DNA of 56,617 nucleotides from NCBI GenBank assembly GCA_947478495.1, contig CANJVW010000005.1, forward strand, positions 1 through 56,617, given 5' to 3'. Within the stretch, counting starts at the first letter, position 1, and each line of letters starts with the position of its first letter. The position numbers and the translations under genes are program-made. The notes under the pieces are model-generated. The model saw only the letters and a list, made by a program, of their open reading frames with translations. It was not told the origin of the DNA and did not search any database. Positions 26,379 to 33,922 of the stretch are shown here, one piece after another. The DNA is from Legionellales bacterium (GTDB taxonomy: Bacteria > Pseudomonadota > Gammaproteobacteria > DSM-16500).

Positions 26379-27445
26379 TCCTTATTCAACGGTATATTGC
26401 ACGTCATGTACTTATTTCAACGCTGTTTGTTTTTGCAGTGGTGTTGGCGCTTATTTTTATTTTAGGTCTATTGAAAGAATTGAGCGAGATTGGAACGGGT
26501 GATTATGGATTAGGTTCCGCGATTACGTATGTAATATTACTTATCCCACACATGCTATATCAATTTTTCCCCATGCTTGTTTTATTGGGGAGCGTGTTAG
26601 GTTTAAGTGTGCTAGCGGGAAGTCATGAATTGACTGTGATGCGCACAGCGGGCGTTTCAACGCAGCGTATTATGTTGTCTGTGATGCGTGTTGCTGTGCT
26701 GTTGATTGTGATTATGGTGTGTATGGGCGAATGGTTGTCTCCGCTCAGTAGCGCCCTTGCTGAAAAGCGAAAATCCATTGCGGTCAGTCGGGGTCAGGTG
26801 ATCGCAACGGCATCAGGGACATGGATTCATGAAAATAATAATTTTTTACATGTGAATGTCACACAAGGAAAGACGCATCTTGAGGGAGTGACTCGCTATG
26901 AGTTTGATCCGACACATCGATTACTGGCTTCTTATTATGTGAAATCGATGGATTGGAAGGATGGGCAATGGTGGCTGCATGGATTGCTGAAAACAACCTT
27001 TAACAAAAATAATACGACTATTAGCACGCAACAAGCCGATGCGGTATCGCACTTTGAATTTACACCCCATGCATTAAATAATGACAGATTAGATCCAGAC
27101 GAAATGTCGATTATTAAATTGAATCAGCGCATGCATTATTTAGAGGGCAATCATCTACAAGCAAGCAGCTTTCAATTGGAGTACTGGCAACGTATTTTTC
27201 GACCGCTTGCTATTTTCGTGATGATATTGCTCGCATTGCCATTGGTATTTGTTGGGCCTCGTTCAATTAATCGAGGCGCTCAAATTTTTTGGGCGATTAT
27301 GATTAGTTTTTCGTTTTTCACACTAACGTCATTGTTGGGTTCGATGAGTGTGGTGCTGCAGTTTTCACCTTTCTTTGCGGTTTTGCTACCCATCCTGTTT
27401 TTTTCAGCGATGGGGTATATCATTATGCTGAGAGTTATTCGTTAA
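26375..27445 (+). CDS. lptG: LPS export permease LptG
   Basis: A 356-residue permease built like LptF: an N-terminal helix set (MILIQRYIARHVLISTLFVF), the coupling segment with SHELTVMRTAGVSTQRI, a periplasmic domain, and three C-terminal helices starting at the conserved YWQRIFRPLAIFVMILLALP. The ATG at 26375 overlaps the lptF stop as ATGA and is confirmed by the family start; a longer open frame lies inside lptF and is not coding. An inverted-repeat element follows within a few bases and may help to end the transcript. Confidence 0.93.
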   Translation: MILIQRYIARHVLISTLFVFAVVLALIFILGLLKELSEIGTGDYGLGSAITYVILLIPHMLYQFFPMLVLLGSVLGLSVLAGSHELTVMRTAGVSTQRIMLSVMRVAVLLIVIMVCMGEWLSPLSSALAEKRKSIAVSRGQVIATASGTWIHENNNFLHVNVTQGKTHLEGVTRYEFDPTHRLLASYYVKSMDWKDGQWWLHGLLKTTFNKNNTTISTQQADAVSHFEFTPHALNNDRLDPDEMSIIKLNQRMHYLEGNHLQASSFQLEYWQRIFRPLAIFVMILLALPLVFVGPRSINRGAQIFWAIMISFSFFTLTSLLGSMSVVLQFSPFFAVLLPILFFSAMGYIIMLRVIR

Positions 27446-27450
27446 AAAAT

Positions 27451-27546
27451 TTTGTCATTCCCGCGCAGGCGGGAACCCACTTCTCCCTGACACTGATCAT
27501 GCCAAGAGCAGAATGGGTCCCCGCCTTCGCGGGGATGACAGGAAAA
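27451..27546. repeat. MITE-like inverted-repeat element, family A copy 2
   Basis: The arms at about 27453-27479 (TTGTCATTCCCGCGCAGGCG and on) and 27514-27542 (TGGGTCCCCGCCTTCGCGGG and on) are inverted copies of each other with several changes, enclosing about 34 bp. They are related to the arms at 494-649, but the inner sequence differs and is shorter. The place between the convergent ends of lptG and ffh is typical for such elements and lets the hairpin act as a terminator for both. Confidence 0.75.
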
Positions 27547-27582
27547 AATGGGGACGATAAAAAAGCGGTGTGAACAGCTATG

Positions 27583-28950
27583 CTAACTCGGCGGAAACAT
27601 CCCTGGGGGCAGTTGTCCCTGCATTCCCCGCATCATGTTCGCAAGTCCGCCGCCTTTCGATAATTTTTTCATCATTTTTTGCATATGATCAAATTGCTTA
27701 AGAAGGCGATTGACAGCTTGAATATCGGTACCTGAGCCGTTTGCGATGCGTCGTTTGCGCGAACCGTTGATGATGTCCGGGAGACGTCGTTCTTTGCGCG
27801 TCATAGAATTGATGATGGCTTCAATTTCAACGAGTTTTTTATCATTGGTTCCATCAGCGGCGGGCGCGGGCAACCGATTCATGCCGGGCAGCTTTTTCAT
27901 GATGCTAGCCATGCCGCCCATGCTACTAATTTGACGCAATTGATCGCGAAAATCTTCTAAGCTGAAGGATTTCCCTTTTTTTATTTTTTTAGCGAATTGT
28001 TCTGCTTTGCTTTTATCAAATGTGCGTTCTGCTGTCTCGACCAGCGTTAAAATATCGCCCATGCCCAACAAGCGAGAAACCACTCGATCGGGATGAAAGG
28101 GCTCTAATGCATCTGTTTTTTCGCCCGACCCCATAAATTTAATGGGCTTACCCGTGATGTGTCGAATGGAGAGCGCAGCCCCTCCGCGCGCATCGCCATC
28201 CGTTTTAGTGAGAATGATGCCGGTAACAGGAAGCGCTTCATGAAAGGCTTTGGCCGTGTTTGCCGCATCTTGCCCTGTCATGCTGTCGACAACAAATAAT
28301 GTTTCAATGGGATCTGTTGCGCGATGCAGGCGGGTGATTTCTTCCATCATCTCATCATCAATATGCAAGCGACCCGCGGTGTCAATGAGGAGAACGTCAA
28401 TCAGTTGAGCCTTGGCGGCAGCCATTGCAGCAGTTGCGATGGCAACAGGATTTTCTGTTGCGTCACTCGGATAAAAAGAGACACCGACTGTTTTGGCCAG
28501 TGTTTCGAGTTGTTTGATGGCAGCGGGTCGATAGATGTCGGCGCTGACGACCATGACGGATTTTTTCTGTGTCTCTTTCAACCAGCGGGCTAATTTAGCA
28601 ACGGTGGTCGTTTTGCCCGAGCCTTGTAATCCGCACATCAAAATAATGGCGGGAGGTTGCGCTTGCAGGTTGAGGGTATCGCACGCTTCTCCCATTAAGA
28701 GCGTCAGTTCATCCTTGACAACCTTAATCAATGATTGTCCAGGAGTTAAGCTGGTCATGACTTCAGAGCCAATCGCTTTTACCTGAATGTGATCGATGAA
28801 ATATTTTACAACCGGCAATGCCACATCGGCCTCTAACAGTGCCATTCGTACATCACGCAGTGTGTCTTGAATATTGCTTTCCGTGATACGCCCTTGGCCG
28901 CTGAGATTTTTAAAAACGCGACCGAGTCGCTCTGAGAGATTGTCGAACAT
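27583..28950 (-). CDS. ffh: Signal recognition particle protein Ffh
   Basis: A 455-residue SRP GTPase. It begins MFDNLSERLGRVFKNLSGQG, has the G1 loop as GLQGSGKTTTVAKLA, G3 as DTAGRL, G4 as TKTDGDARGGAALS, and the methionine-rich M domain at the end (MKKLSKGGGLANMMRGMQG) that binds 4.5S RNA and signal sequences. The ATG at 28950 follows the family; the frame is open 26 codons further upstream, but that part is the inverted-repeat element at 28967-29053. Length is normal. Confidence 0.96.
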   Translation of the reverse strand: MFDNLSERLGRVFKNLSGQGRITESNIQDTLRDVRMALLEADVALPVVKYFIDHIQVKAIGSEVMTSLTPGQSLIKVVKDELTLLMGEACDTLNLQAQPPAIILMCGLQGSGKTTTVAKLARWLKETQKKSVMVVSADIYRPAAIKQLETLAKTVGVSFYPSDATENPVAIATAAMAAAKAQLIDVLLIDTAGRLHIDDEMMEEITRLHRATDPIETLFVVDSMTGQDAANTAKAFHEALPVTGIILTKTDGDARGGAALSIRHITGKPIKFMGSGEKTDALEPFHPDRVVSRLLGMGDILTLVETAERTFDKSKAEQFAKKIKKGKSFSLEDFRDQLRQISSMGGMASIMKKLPGMNRLPAPAADGTNDKKLVEIEAIINSMTRKERRLPDIINGSRKRRIANGSGTDIQAVNRLLKQFDHMQKMMKKLSKGGGLANMMRGMQGQLPPGMFPPS

Positions 28951-28966
28951 GTGTCTACCCCTATAA

Positions 28967-29053
28967 GTAGGGTGGGCAAAGCGCTTTTTGCGTGCCCACC
29001 ACCATTGTTGCGCGATAGCGGCGGGCACGCAAAAAGTGCTTTACCCACCCTAC
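28967..29053. repeat. Inverted-repeat element, family B copy 2
   Basis: The arms 28967-29000 and 29020-29053 are inverted copies with a few mismatches, around a 19-base loop. The left arm has GTAGGGTGGGCAAAGCGCTT, identical to the copy at 11850-11936, while the loop differs. It lies just upstream of ffh, in the promoter region, and between two divergent genes, so it may influence transcription of either. Confidence 0.82.
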
Positions 29054-29127
29054 CGCTAAAGATGTTGCTGAGTATACCCGAATTGAATCGTAAATAAAAA
29101 TAGACAGGAGGGAAGTGCCAAATTAAG

Positions 29128-30585
29128 ATGATATTTGATTCCGAGAGAGGCGCTGTTGTGATCCCACTTGTCGTTGATTTAGACGGAACACTCCTTCGAA
29201 CGGATGTCTTTTATGAGTCCATCCTAATGGTGGTGCGGCAGAATCCATTCAATCTTTTTCGCTTACCGTGTTGGCTGTTCAAAGGAAAGGCGGCTCTCAA
29301 AAAGCAGCTAGCCGATCGAATATCATTCGACCCCTCCGCTTTGCCGTATAACGACGCTTTATTGAGCTGGCTAAAGGAGCAGAAAGCAGCGGGTCGAAGG
29401 CTTATTTTATGCACGGGCGCTGATTCGTCGATTGCGCGACCGATTGCAGCTCACCTCCATTTATTTGATGAGGTGATGGCTAGTGACGGTATCACCAATC
29501 TGTCTCGTGCAAACAAAGCGAATGCGCTAGTTTCACGATTTGGTGAAAAGGGATTTGATTATGCAGGAAATGAAAGCGCTGATTTTCCTGTTTGGGAAAA
29601 AGCGCATGCGGCAATAGTCGTGAGAGCCTCCGCACGCTTTATTAAAAAAGTAGCTGATTGCTGTCCGGTCGAGAACGTTTTCTCACTTGAACCACTTTCC
29701 GTCTCAGTTTGGGTCGGTACGTTACGTATGCATCAATACCTAAAGAATGCATTGCTGTTTGTGGCGTTGGGTGCAGCACATCAATTAGGGGATATGAATA
29801 GCGAGTTATTGCTGATTGTTGCCTTTTTTTCATTTAGTTTTTGCGCGTCATCCGTGTATATCATGAATGATTTATTGGATATTGAAAGTGATCGCTTGCA
29901 TCCGCGCAAAGCTAATCGTCCGTTTGCATCCTGTCGCCTTCCTGTTTCGGCAGGGCTGATGCTCGCACCTCTCTTGGTGTTGGTGAGTATCGCGCTTGCA
30001 TTGTTTGTTAATGTGACATTTTTGTGGTGGTTGATGGTTTATTTTGTGTTGACCAGCGCTTATTCTTTAGGATTAAAGCGACTTGCTTTAATCGATTGTT
30101 TCGTATTAGCCATGCTTTATACATTGCGCATTGTGGCAGGTGCGGCGGCAGTTCAGGTCACAATGAGTTTTTGGCTGCTGGCATTTTCTCTCTTTTTATT
30201 TTTGTCGCTGTCATTTGTGAAACGTTTTGCCGAGATAGAAAATCAGAAACAACAGGGCCGAGATAAGATTCATGGTCGTGGTTATCATGCATCAGACGCT
30301 TCACTTATTCAAACGCTAGGTGTGACGGCAGGTTTCAGTTCGGTGCTCGTGCTGGCTTTTTATCTCAATAGCGATACCGTCATTGCATTATACCGTTCGC
30401 CGCAATGGGTATGGGGTGCTGTGCTTGTCATGTTGTTTTGGGTGAGCTGGGTATGGATGCAAGCGTCACGCGCAAAAATGCATGATGACCCACTTGTTTT
30501 TGCGTTAAAAGACCGAACGAGCTTGGTCGCGGCGCTCGTATTTTTGGCGATCTTGTGTGTGGCGACAGTGGGCTCTCCATGGTAA
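29128..30585 (+). CDS. HAD phosphatase fused to UbiA-type prenyltransferase (decaprenyl-phosphate phosphoribosyltransferase-like)
   Basis: A 485-residue two-domain protein. Residues 14-190 form a HAD phosphatase with DLDGT at 17-21 and LILCTGAD at about 92-99. Residues 200-485 form a UbiA membrane enzyme with about eight helices; its first Asp-rich motif is NDLLDIESD at 247-255, followed by HPRKANRPFAS, as in enzymes that attach phosphoribose to a polyprenyl phosphate. The second motif region reads LALIDCFVLAMLYTLRIVAG. Known relatives make polyprenyl-phosphoribose, and a phosphatase is then needed to remove the 5'-phosphate, which the fused HAD domain could supply. The two genes downstream overlap or nearly touch and encode the next two steps. 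The start codon is not backed by a close ribosome binding site. Confidence 0.85.
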   Translation: MIFDSERGAVVIPLVVDLDGTLLRTDVFYESILMVVRQNPFNLFRLPCWLFKGKAALKKQLADRISFDPSALPYNDALLSWLKEQKAAGRRLILCTGADSSIARPIAAHLHLFDEVMASDGITNLSRANKANALVSRFGEKGFDYAGNESADFPVWEKAHAAIVVRASARFIKKVADCCPVENVFSLEPLSVSVWVGTLRMHQYLKNALLFVALGAAHQLGDMNSELLLIVAFFSFSFCASSVYIMNDLLDIESDRLHPRKANRPFASCRLPVSAGLMLAPLLVLVSIALALFVNVTFLWWLMVYFVLTSAYSLGLKRLALIDCFVLAMLYTLRIVAGAAAVQVTMSFWLLAFSLFLFLSLSFVKRFAEIENQKQQGRDKIHGRGYHASDASLIQTLGVTAGFSSVLVLAFYLNSDTVIALYRSPQWVWGAVLVMLFWVSWVWMQASRAKMHDDPLVFALKDRTSLVAALVFLAILCVATVGSPW

Positions 30586-31877
30586 AGGTGTTTTCGTGGG
30601 GACGACTCGAAGGCGCTGAATCCGATGCGCATTCATTGCATCAACGTGGTGATGTATCTCGCGTTATTCAGAGAACAGGCTCTGGCATTGCGCATGGAAT
30701 GGGACGCAGCTATGGCGACGCTTGTCTCAACCCAGCGTGCGTCATCTGGAAGACAGCAGGTCTCGATCATTTTATTCGTTGGGATGAAGAAACAGGCCGA
30801 TTGATTTGTGAGGCCGGTGTGCTGTTGCGCGATATTCAGCGACTCATGATTCCACGCGGTTGGATGTTGCCTGTGACACCGGGTACGCAACTCGTGACAG
30901 TGGGTGGTGCGATTGCGAATGATGTGCATGGAAAAAACCATCATGTGCTTGGTTCCTTCGGTGATCACGTTAAAGGGGTTACGTTGTGTCGTACGAACGG
31001 CGATGTCATTGAGTGCGGGCCAGACCATCAATCCGATTGGTTTAAAGCAACAGTGGGCGGCGTGGGTTTAACAGGTGTGATCGTCACGGCTGATATTCAA
31101 CTGCGTCGCGTAGCGGGGCCTTGGCTTGAAGCGGAAACAATTCCTTATTCTGATATAGATGAATTTTTTCAATTGGCGGATGCGTCAGAGTCGGCTTGGG
31201 AGCACACCGTGTCCTGGATTGATTGTTTATCTCTTAAAGGCCGAGGCCTTTTTATGCGAGCCAATCCGATCGACAAAAAAGAACGTCTTATCTCTTTTCC
31301 TCGCCAAAAAAAAATTCCCTTTGTGTTGCCCATATCATTTGTTAATTCATTCTCATTAAAACCTTTTAATGCCGCGTATTTTTATCTTAAAAAAAGACAG
31401 AAAGGACTATCCATTGCATCGATCGAATCGTTTTCTTGTCCGCTAGATCATATTCTTGAGTGGAATCGATTGTATGGGCCTAATGGATTTTTTCAATATC
31501 AAAGTGTCGTGCCGCGTGCGGATGCGTTAAATACGATAAACCGTATGCGGCGAGAAATTAGAGCGGCAGGGCAGGGATCGTTTCTCGCCGTGCTTAAAAC
31601 ATTCGGAAAAAAAGCGCCGCTGGGTTTCTTAAGTTTTCCACAACCGAATGGCGTGACGCTGGCGTTGGATTTTCCGAATAAAGGTAAAACGACTCTTGCC
31701 TTATTCGAACGACTCGATGCCATTGTGCATGACGCGGGCGGCAGAATATATCTTGCGAAAGATGCTTGTCAGTCGCGTGATTTATTTGTATCAGGGTATC
31801 CTAAGCTCGAACAGTTTTTATCGTTTCGCGATCCTGGTATCAGTTCTCAACTATCAAGACGTTTAATGGGATATTAA
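30579..31877 (+). CDS. dprE1: DprE1-like FAD-binding oxidase (polyprenyl-phosphoribose 2'-oxidation)
   Basis: A 432-residue protein of the vanillyl-alcohol-oxidase type. Clear DprE1 signatures are GMGRSYGDACLNP near residue 40 and TPGTQLVTVGGAIANDVHGK near residue 100, followed by NHHVLGSFGDHV; these bind FAD. The C-terminal substrate-binding half is complete. DprE1 oxidises the 2'-OH of polyprenyl-phosphoribose; with DprE2 the ribose is turned into arabinose. The ATG at 30579 overlaps the end of the UbiA gene by seven bases. The mycobacterial resistance-type Cys was not checked for, as the alignment is too loose. Confidence 0.88.
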   Translation: MVKVFSWGRLEGAESDAHSLHQRGDVSRVIQRTGSGIAHGMGRSYGDACLNPACVIWKTAGLDHFIRWDEETGRLICEAGVLLRDIQRLMIPRGWMLPVTPGTQLVTVGGAIANDVHGKNHHVLGSFGDHVKGVTLCRTNGDVIECGPDHQSDWFKATVGGVGLTGVIVTADIQLRRVAGPWLEAETIPYSDIDEFFQLADASESAWEHTVSWIDCLSLKGRGLFMRANPIDKKERLISFPRQKKIPFVLPISFVNSFSLKPFNAAYFYLKKRQKGLSIASIESFSCPLDHILEWNRLYGPNGFFQYQSVVPRADALNTINRMRREIRAAGQGSFLAVLKTFGKKAPLGFLSFPQPNGVTLALDFPNKGKTTLALFERLDAIVHDAGGRIYLAKDACQSRDLFVSGYPKLEQFLSFRDPGISSQLSRRLMGY

Positions 31878-31881
31878 TTAT

Positions 31882-32625
31882 ATGAAAAGAATTGTGATTA
31901 TCGGTGCAACATCCTCTATCGCAGAACATTGCGCACGTTGTTGGATACAGAAAGCACCCGTTGATTTGGTGTTAGTGGGGCGCAATAAAGAAAAGACAGA
32001 ACACGTGGCGATGGATTTGCGCGTTCGCAGTCCGCAATCGACTGTTGTATCGATGCAAATCGATTTTCTTGATCCGATTCATATTAAGCAATTGGCTGAT
32101 GATCTTGAAAAAGAGGCAGCCATTGATATCGTATTGATTGCACACGGCGTATTGCCCGATCAGTCACGCTGTCAAACCGATTTGGTGCATTGCGAAGAAG
32201 CATTGCTTGTTAATGCTGTATCCCCTGTTTTATTTTCTGAAGGGTTTGCCGCATCGATGCAAAAGGCGGGTCATGGCACCCTCGCGATTATTGGTTCTGT
32301 GGCGGGGGATCGCGGACGAAAATCGAATTATACGTATGGCGCCGCGAAAGGATTGGTCGCGCGTTTTGCGGAAGGGCTTCAGCATCGGTTGGCTGGTACC
32401 CCTGTTAATGTTGTTTTAATTAAGCCGGGCCCAACGGATACCCCAATGACAGCGCATATGACATCACAGAGCGGCCGACTTGCCTCTGCCTCTGAGGTAG
32501 CCAAACAGATTGTATCGGGTATCGATAAGGGTAAACCGGTTATCTATACGCCCGCTAAATGGGCATTGATCATGTGGGTTGTGCGATGTTTGCCGCGATG
32601 GGTGTTTAATCGCATTAATATCTAG
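31882..32625 (+). CDS. dprE2: DprE2-like short-chain reductase
   Basis: A 247-residue SDR enzyme. The nucleotide-binding start is IVIIGATSSIAEHCARCW, with the family variant of the Gly-rich loop found in DprE2-like proteins; the active-site Ser lies in IIGSVAGDRGR and the Tyr/Lys pair in YTYGAAKG. It would reduce the 2'-keto intermediate made by the preceding enzyme, giving polyprenyl-phosphate-arabinose. The C-terminus has a hydrophobic amphipathic helix (WALIMWVVRCLPRWVF) that may touch the membrane, as expected for a lipid-linked substrate. It follows the oxidase after four bases. Confidence 0.88.
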   Translation: MKRIVIIGATSSIAEHCARCWIQKAPVDLVLVGRNKEKTEHVAMDLRVRSPQSTVVSMQIDFLDPIHIKQLADDLEKEAAIDIVLIAHGVLPDQSRCQTDLVHCEEALLVNAVSPVLFSEGFAASMQKAGHGTLAIIGSVAGDRGRKSNYTYGAAKGLVARFAEGLQHRLAGTPVNVVLIKPGPTDTPMTAHMTSQSGRLASASEVAKQIVSGIDKGKPVIYTPAKWALIMWVVRCLPRWVFNRINI

Positions 32626-32640
32626 CCAATGGGCCTTACT

Positions 32641-32664
32641 GTAGGGGCGAGTGGCGCTCGCCTT
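32641..32664 (+). terminator. GC-rich hairpin after the arabinose operon (terminator or REP-like element)
   Basis: GGCGAG at 32646-32651 pairs with CTCGCC at 32657-32662 around a five-base loop, followed by TTGTTT. It lies 20 bases after the end of the reductase gene. The surrounding text GTAGGGGCGAG also resembles a dispersed repeat type, so the hairpin may be a repeat that works as a terminator. Confidence 0.45.
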
Positions 32665-32702
32665 GTTTGGACCATATATCTACGATATAATTATATAGTG
32701 CG

Positions 32703-33008
32703 TTAAGCAGCATCTTTTAGTGGTTTTATGTCCTGATAAATGGCATTGCGTGATTTATGCATTGCTTTTTCTAAATCATAGGACAATTGTAGGTTCATCC
32801 AGAATTTGGCCTCCATTTTAAAATAACGTCCCAATCTAATTGCTGTGTCTGCAGTAATGGATCGTTTTCCATGGATGATTTCATTGATTCTTATGGCGCC
32901 GACATGAAGCTGCTTGGCTAATTGATATTGCGATATATTCATGGGCTTCATAAATTCTTCTAACAGTATCTCACCTGGATGTACAAGCATTAATTTTTTT
33001 TGCATCAT
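32703..33008 (-). CDS. higA: HigA-family antitoxin
   Basis: A 101-residue helix-turn-helix protein of the XRE type. It starts with LVHPGEILLEEFMKPMNISQ, the standard opening of HigA antitoxins, and the recognition part follows in YQLAKQLHVGAIRINEIIHG. Further typical features are ITADTAIRLGRYF and FWMNLQLSYDLEKA. It represses the operon promoter and neutralises the toxin. Two ATG codons stand next to each other at the start, behind GAGGAA. The toxin gene lies nine bases upstream, the usual toxin-first order. Confidence 0.92.
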   Translation of the reverse strand: MMQKKLMLVHPGEILLEEFMKPMNISQYQLAKQLHVGAIRINEIIHGKRSITADTAIRLGRYFKMEAKFWMNLQLSYDLEKAMHKSRNAIYQDIKPLKDAA

Positions 33009-33017
33009 AATTATTCC

Positions 33018-33248
33018 TCAGTGGTAATCAACGATTTCAATATCAAAAGCATCTCCATTATTCCAAGTAAAGCAAATTCGCCATTGATCGTTAATGCGTA
33101 TGCTATGTTGGCCCTTGCGATTGCCTTTTAATGCCTCTAATCGGTTGCCTGGTGGAACCCTTAATGTTTCAATTAATGTGGCAGCATCGATCATTTTAAG
33201 CTTTTGATCATCGAATAGAATAATATCGTTAAGCGATAATATCGTCAA
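33018..33248 (-). CDS. higB: HigB/RelE-type toxin, N-terminus worn or incomplete
   Basis: The last 55 residues match HigB toxins very well: LRVPPGNRLEALKGNRKGQH, then SIRINDQWRICFTW and a final EIVDYH. The N-terminal part (about 20 residues before DAATLIETL) does not look like a HigB start, no ATG is in frame before residue 19, and the only start within the open frame is a TTG at 33246-33248. The total is 76 residues against roughly 92 in normal HigB. The gene may be N-terminally damaged and inactive, with the antitoxin still intact, or may use the TTG. HigB cuts mRNA at the ribosome. Confidence 0.7.
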   Translation of the reverse strand: MTILSLNDIILFDDQKLKMIDAATLIETLRVPPGNRLEALKGNRKGQHSIRINDQWRICFTWNNGDAFDIEIVDYH

Positions 33249-33270
33249 TCGATATTTTAAAATGAACTCA

Positions 33271-33642
33271 TTATCGAATAATCAGCGCTGCCATCACGGA
33301 TCGCCCTTCTGAGACAAGAATATTATAGGTTCGGCAGGCGGCGTGTGTGTTCATTATTTCGACACTAATGCCCTGGTTAATTGCGTGACCGTACAGTGCA
33401 ATCGGTGGGAACGTTAACGTGCTGCCCGTGCCAATCAATAGGATGCCAGGTCGCTTTTCGAGCGCGATGGTGAGATGATCGATCTGCAATTCATTGAGCG
33501 ATTGTGGCGGCCAGTGATCTATGAGAGTATCAGCGGTGATGACGATGCTATGATGAAAAGTCAGTTCGTTGACCTGTAAAAATCCTGGCCGATAAGATCG
33601 GATTTGATAGGTCGCGTTGTTTTCATCAAGGGTCAGTGACAT
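33271..33642 (-). CDS. Mth938-like domain protein (DUF498)
   Basis: A 123-residue protein of the Mth938/Xcc1710 type. It shows IRSYRPGFLQVNELTFHHSI at the start, GILLIGTGSTLTFPP in the middle and VEIMNTHAACRTYNIL near the end, all characteristic of the family (its human relative is NDUFAF3, a complex I assembly factor). In bacteria the function is not firmly known. The ATG at 33642 fits the family start; the longer frame runs antisense to the small membrane gene. It is divergent from the recJ unit with a 25-base gap. Confidence 0.85.
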   Translation of the reverse strand: MSLTLDENNATYQIRSYRPGFLQVNELTFHHSIVITADTLIDHWPPQSLNELQIDHLTIALEKRPGILLIGTGSTLTFPPIALYGHAINQGISVEIMNTHAACRTYNILVSEGRSVMAALIIR

Positions 33643-33667
33643 GGTAACACAGTATACAGGACGTCCT

Positions 33668-33922
33668 ATGAACGAATCAAAACAAAAATTGACATTACCC
33701 TTGAAGAATTTGGCAGGTGCTTTGTGGTTTACTGTTTTGCTAGGCCCCGTCGGTTTGCTGTATGCAACCGAGGTAGGCGGTATTGTGATGATCATCATAG
33801 GACTCGTGCTCGCGACGAGCAAAATGGGTTTGACCATTTTTCTCACGTGGATTGTCTCCTGTATTTGGGGAGTGATCGCGACCAATCGATACAATAAGAA
33901 AATTGTTAAAAGTGCTTCATGA
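33668..33922 (+). CDS. Small membrane protein ahead of recJ
   Basis: An 84-residue protein with two hydrophobic segments, about residues 13-40 and 45-66 (VLLGPVGLLYA and IVMIIIGLVLATS), a charged start and a basic end. The family is not recognised. AGGACG just upstream of the ATG acts as ribosome binding site. Its stop overlaps the start of recJ by four bases (ATGA), so the two are translated together. The arrangement suggests a structural, not functional, link. Confidence 0.65.
   Translation: MNESKQKLTLPLKNLAGALWFTVLLGPVGLLYATEVGGIVMIIIGLVLATSKMGLTIFLTWIVSCIWGVIATNRYNKKIVKSAS

Noticed and set aside
28951-29028. N-terminal extension of ffh by 26 codons
   Set aside because: It is derived from the family B repeat and has no similarity to Ffh, which begins at MFDNLSERLG.
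33643-33894. Extension of the Mth938-domain gene to 207 residues
   Set aside because: The added part is antisense to the small membrane gene before recJ and does not match the family.
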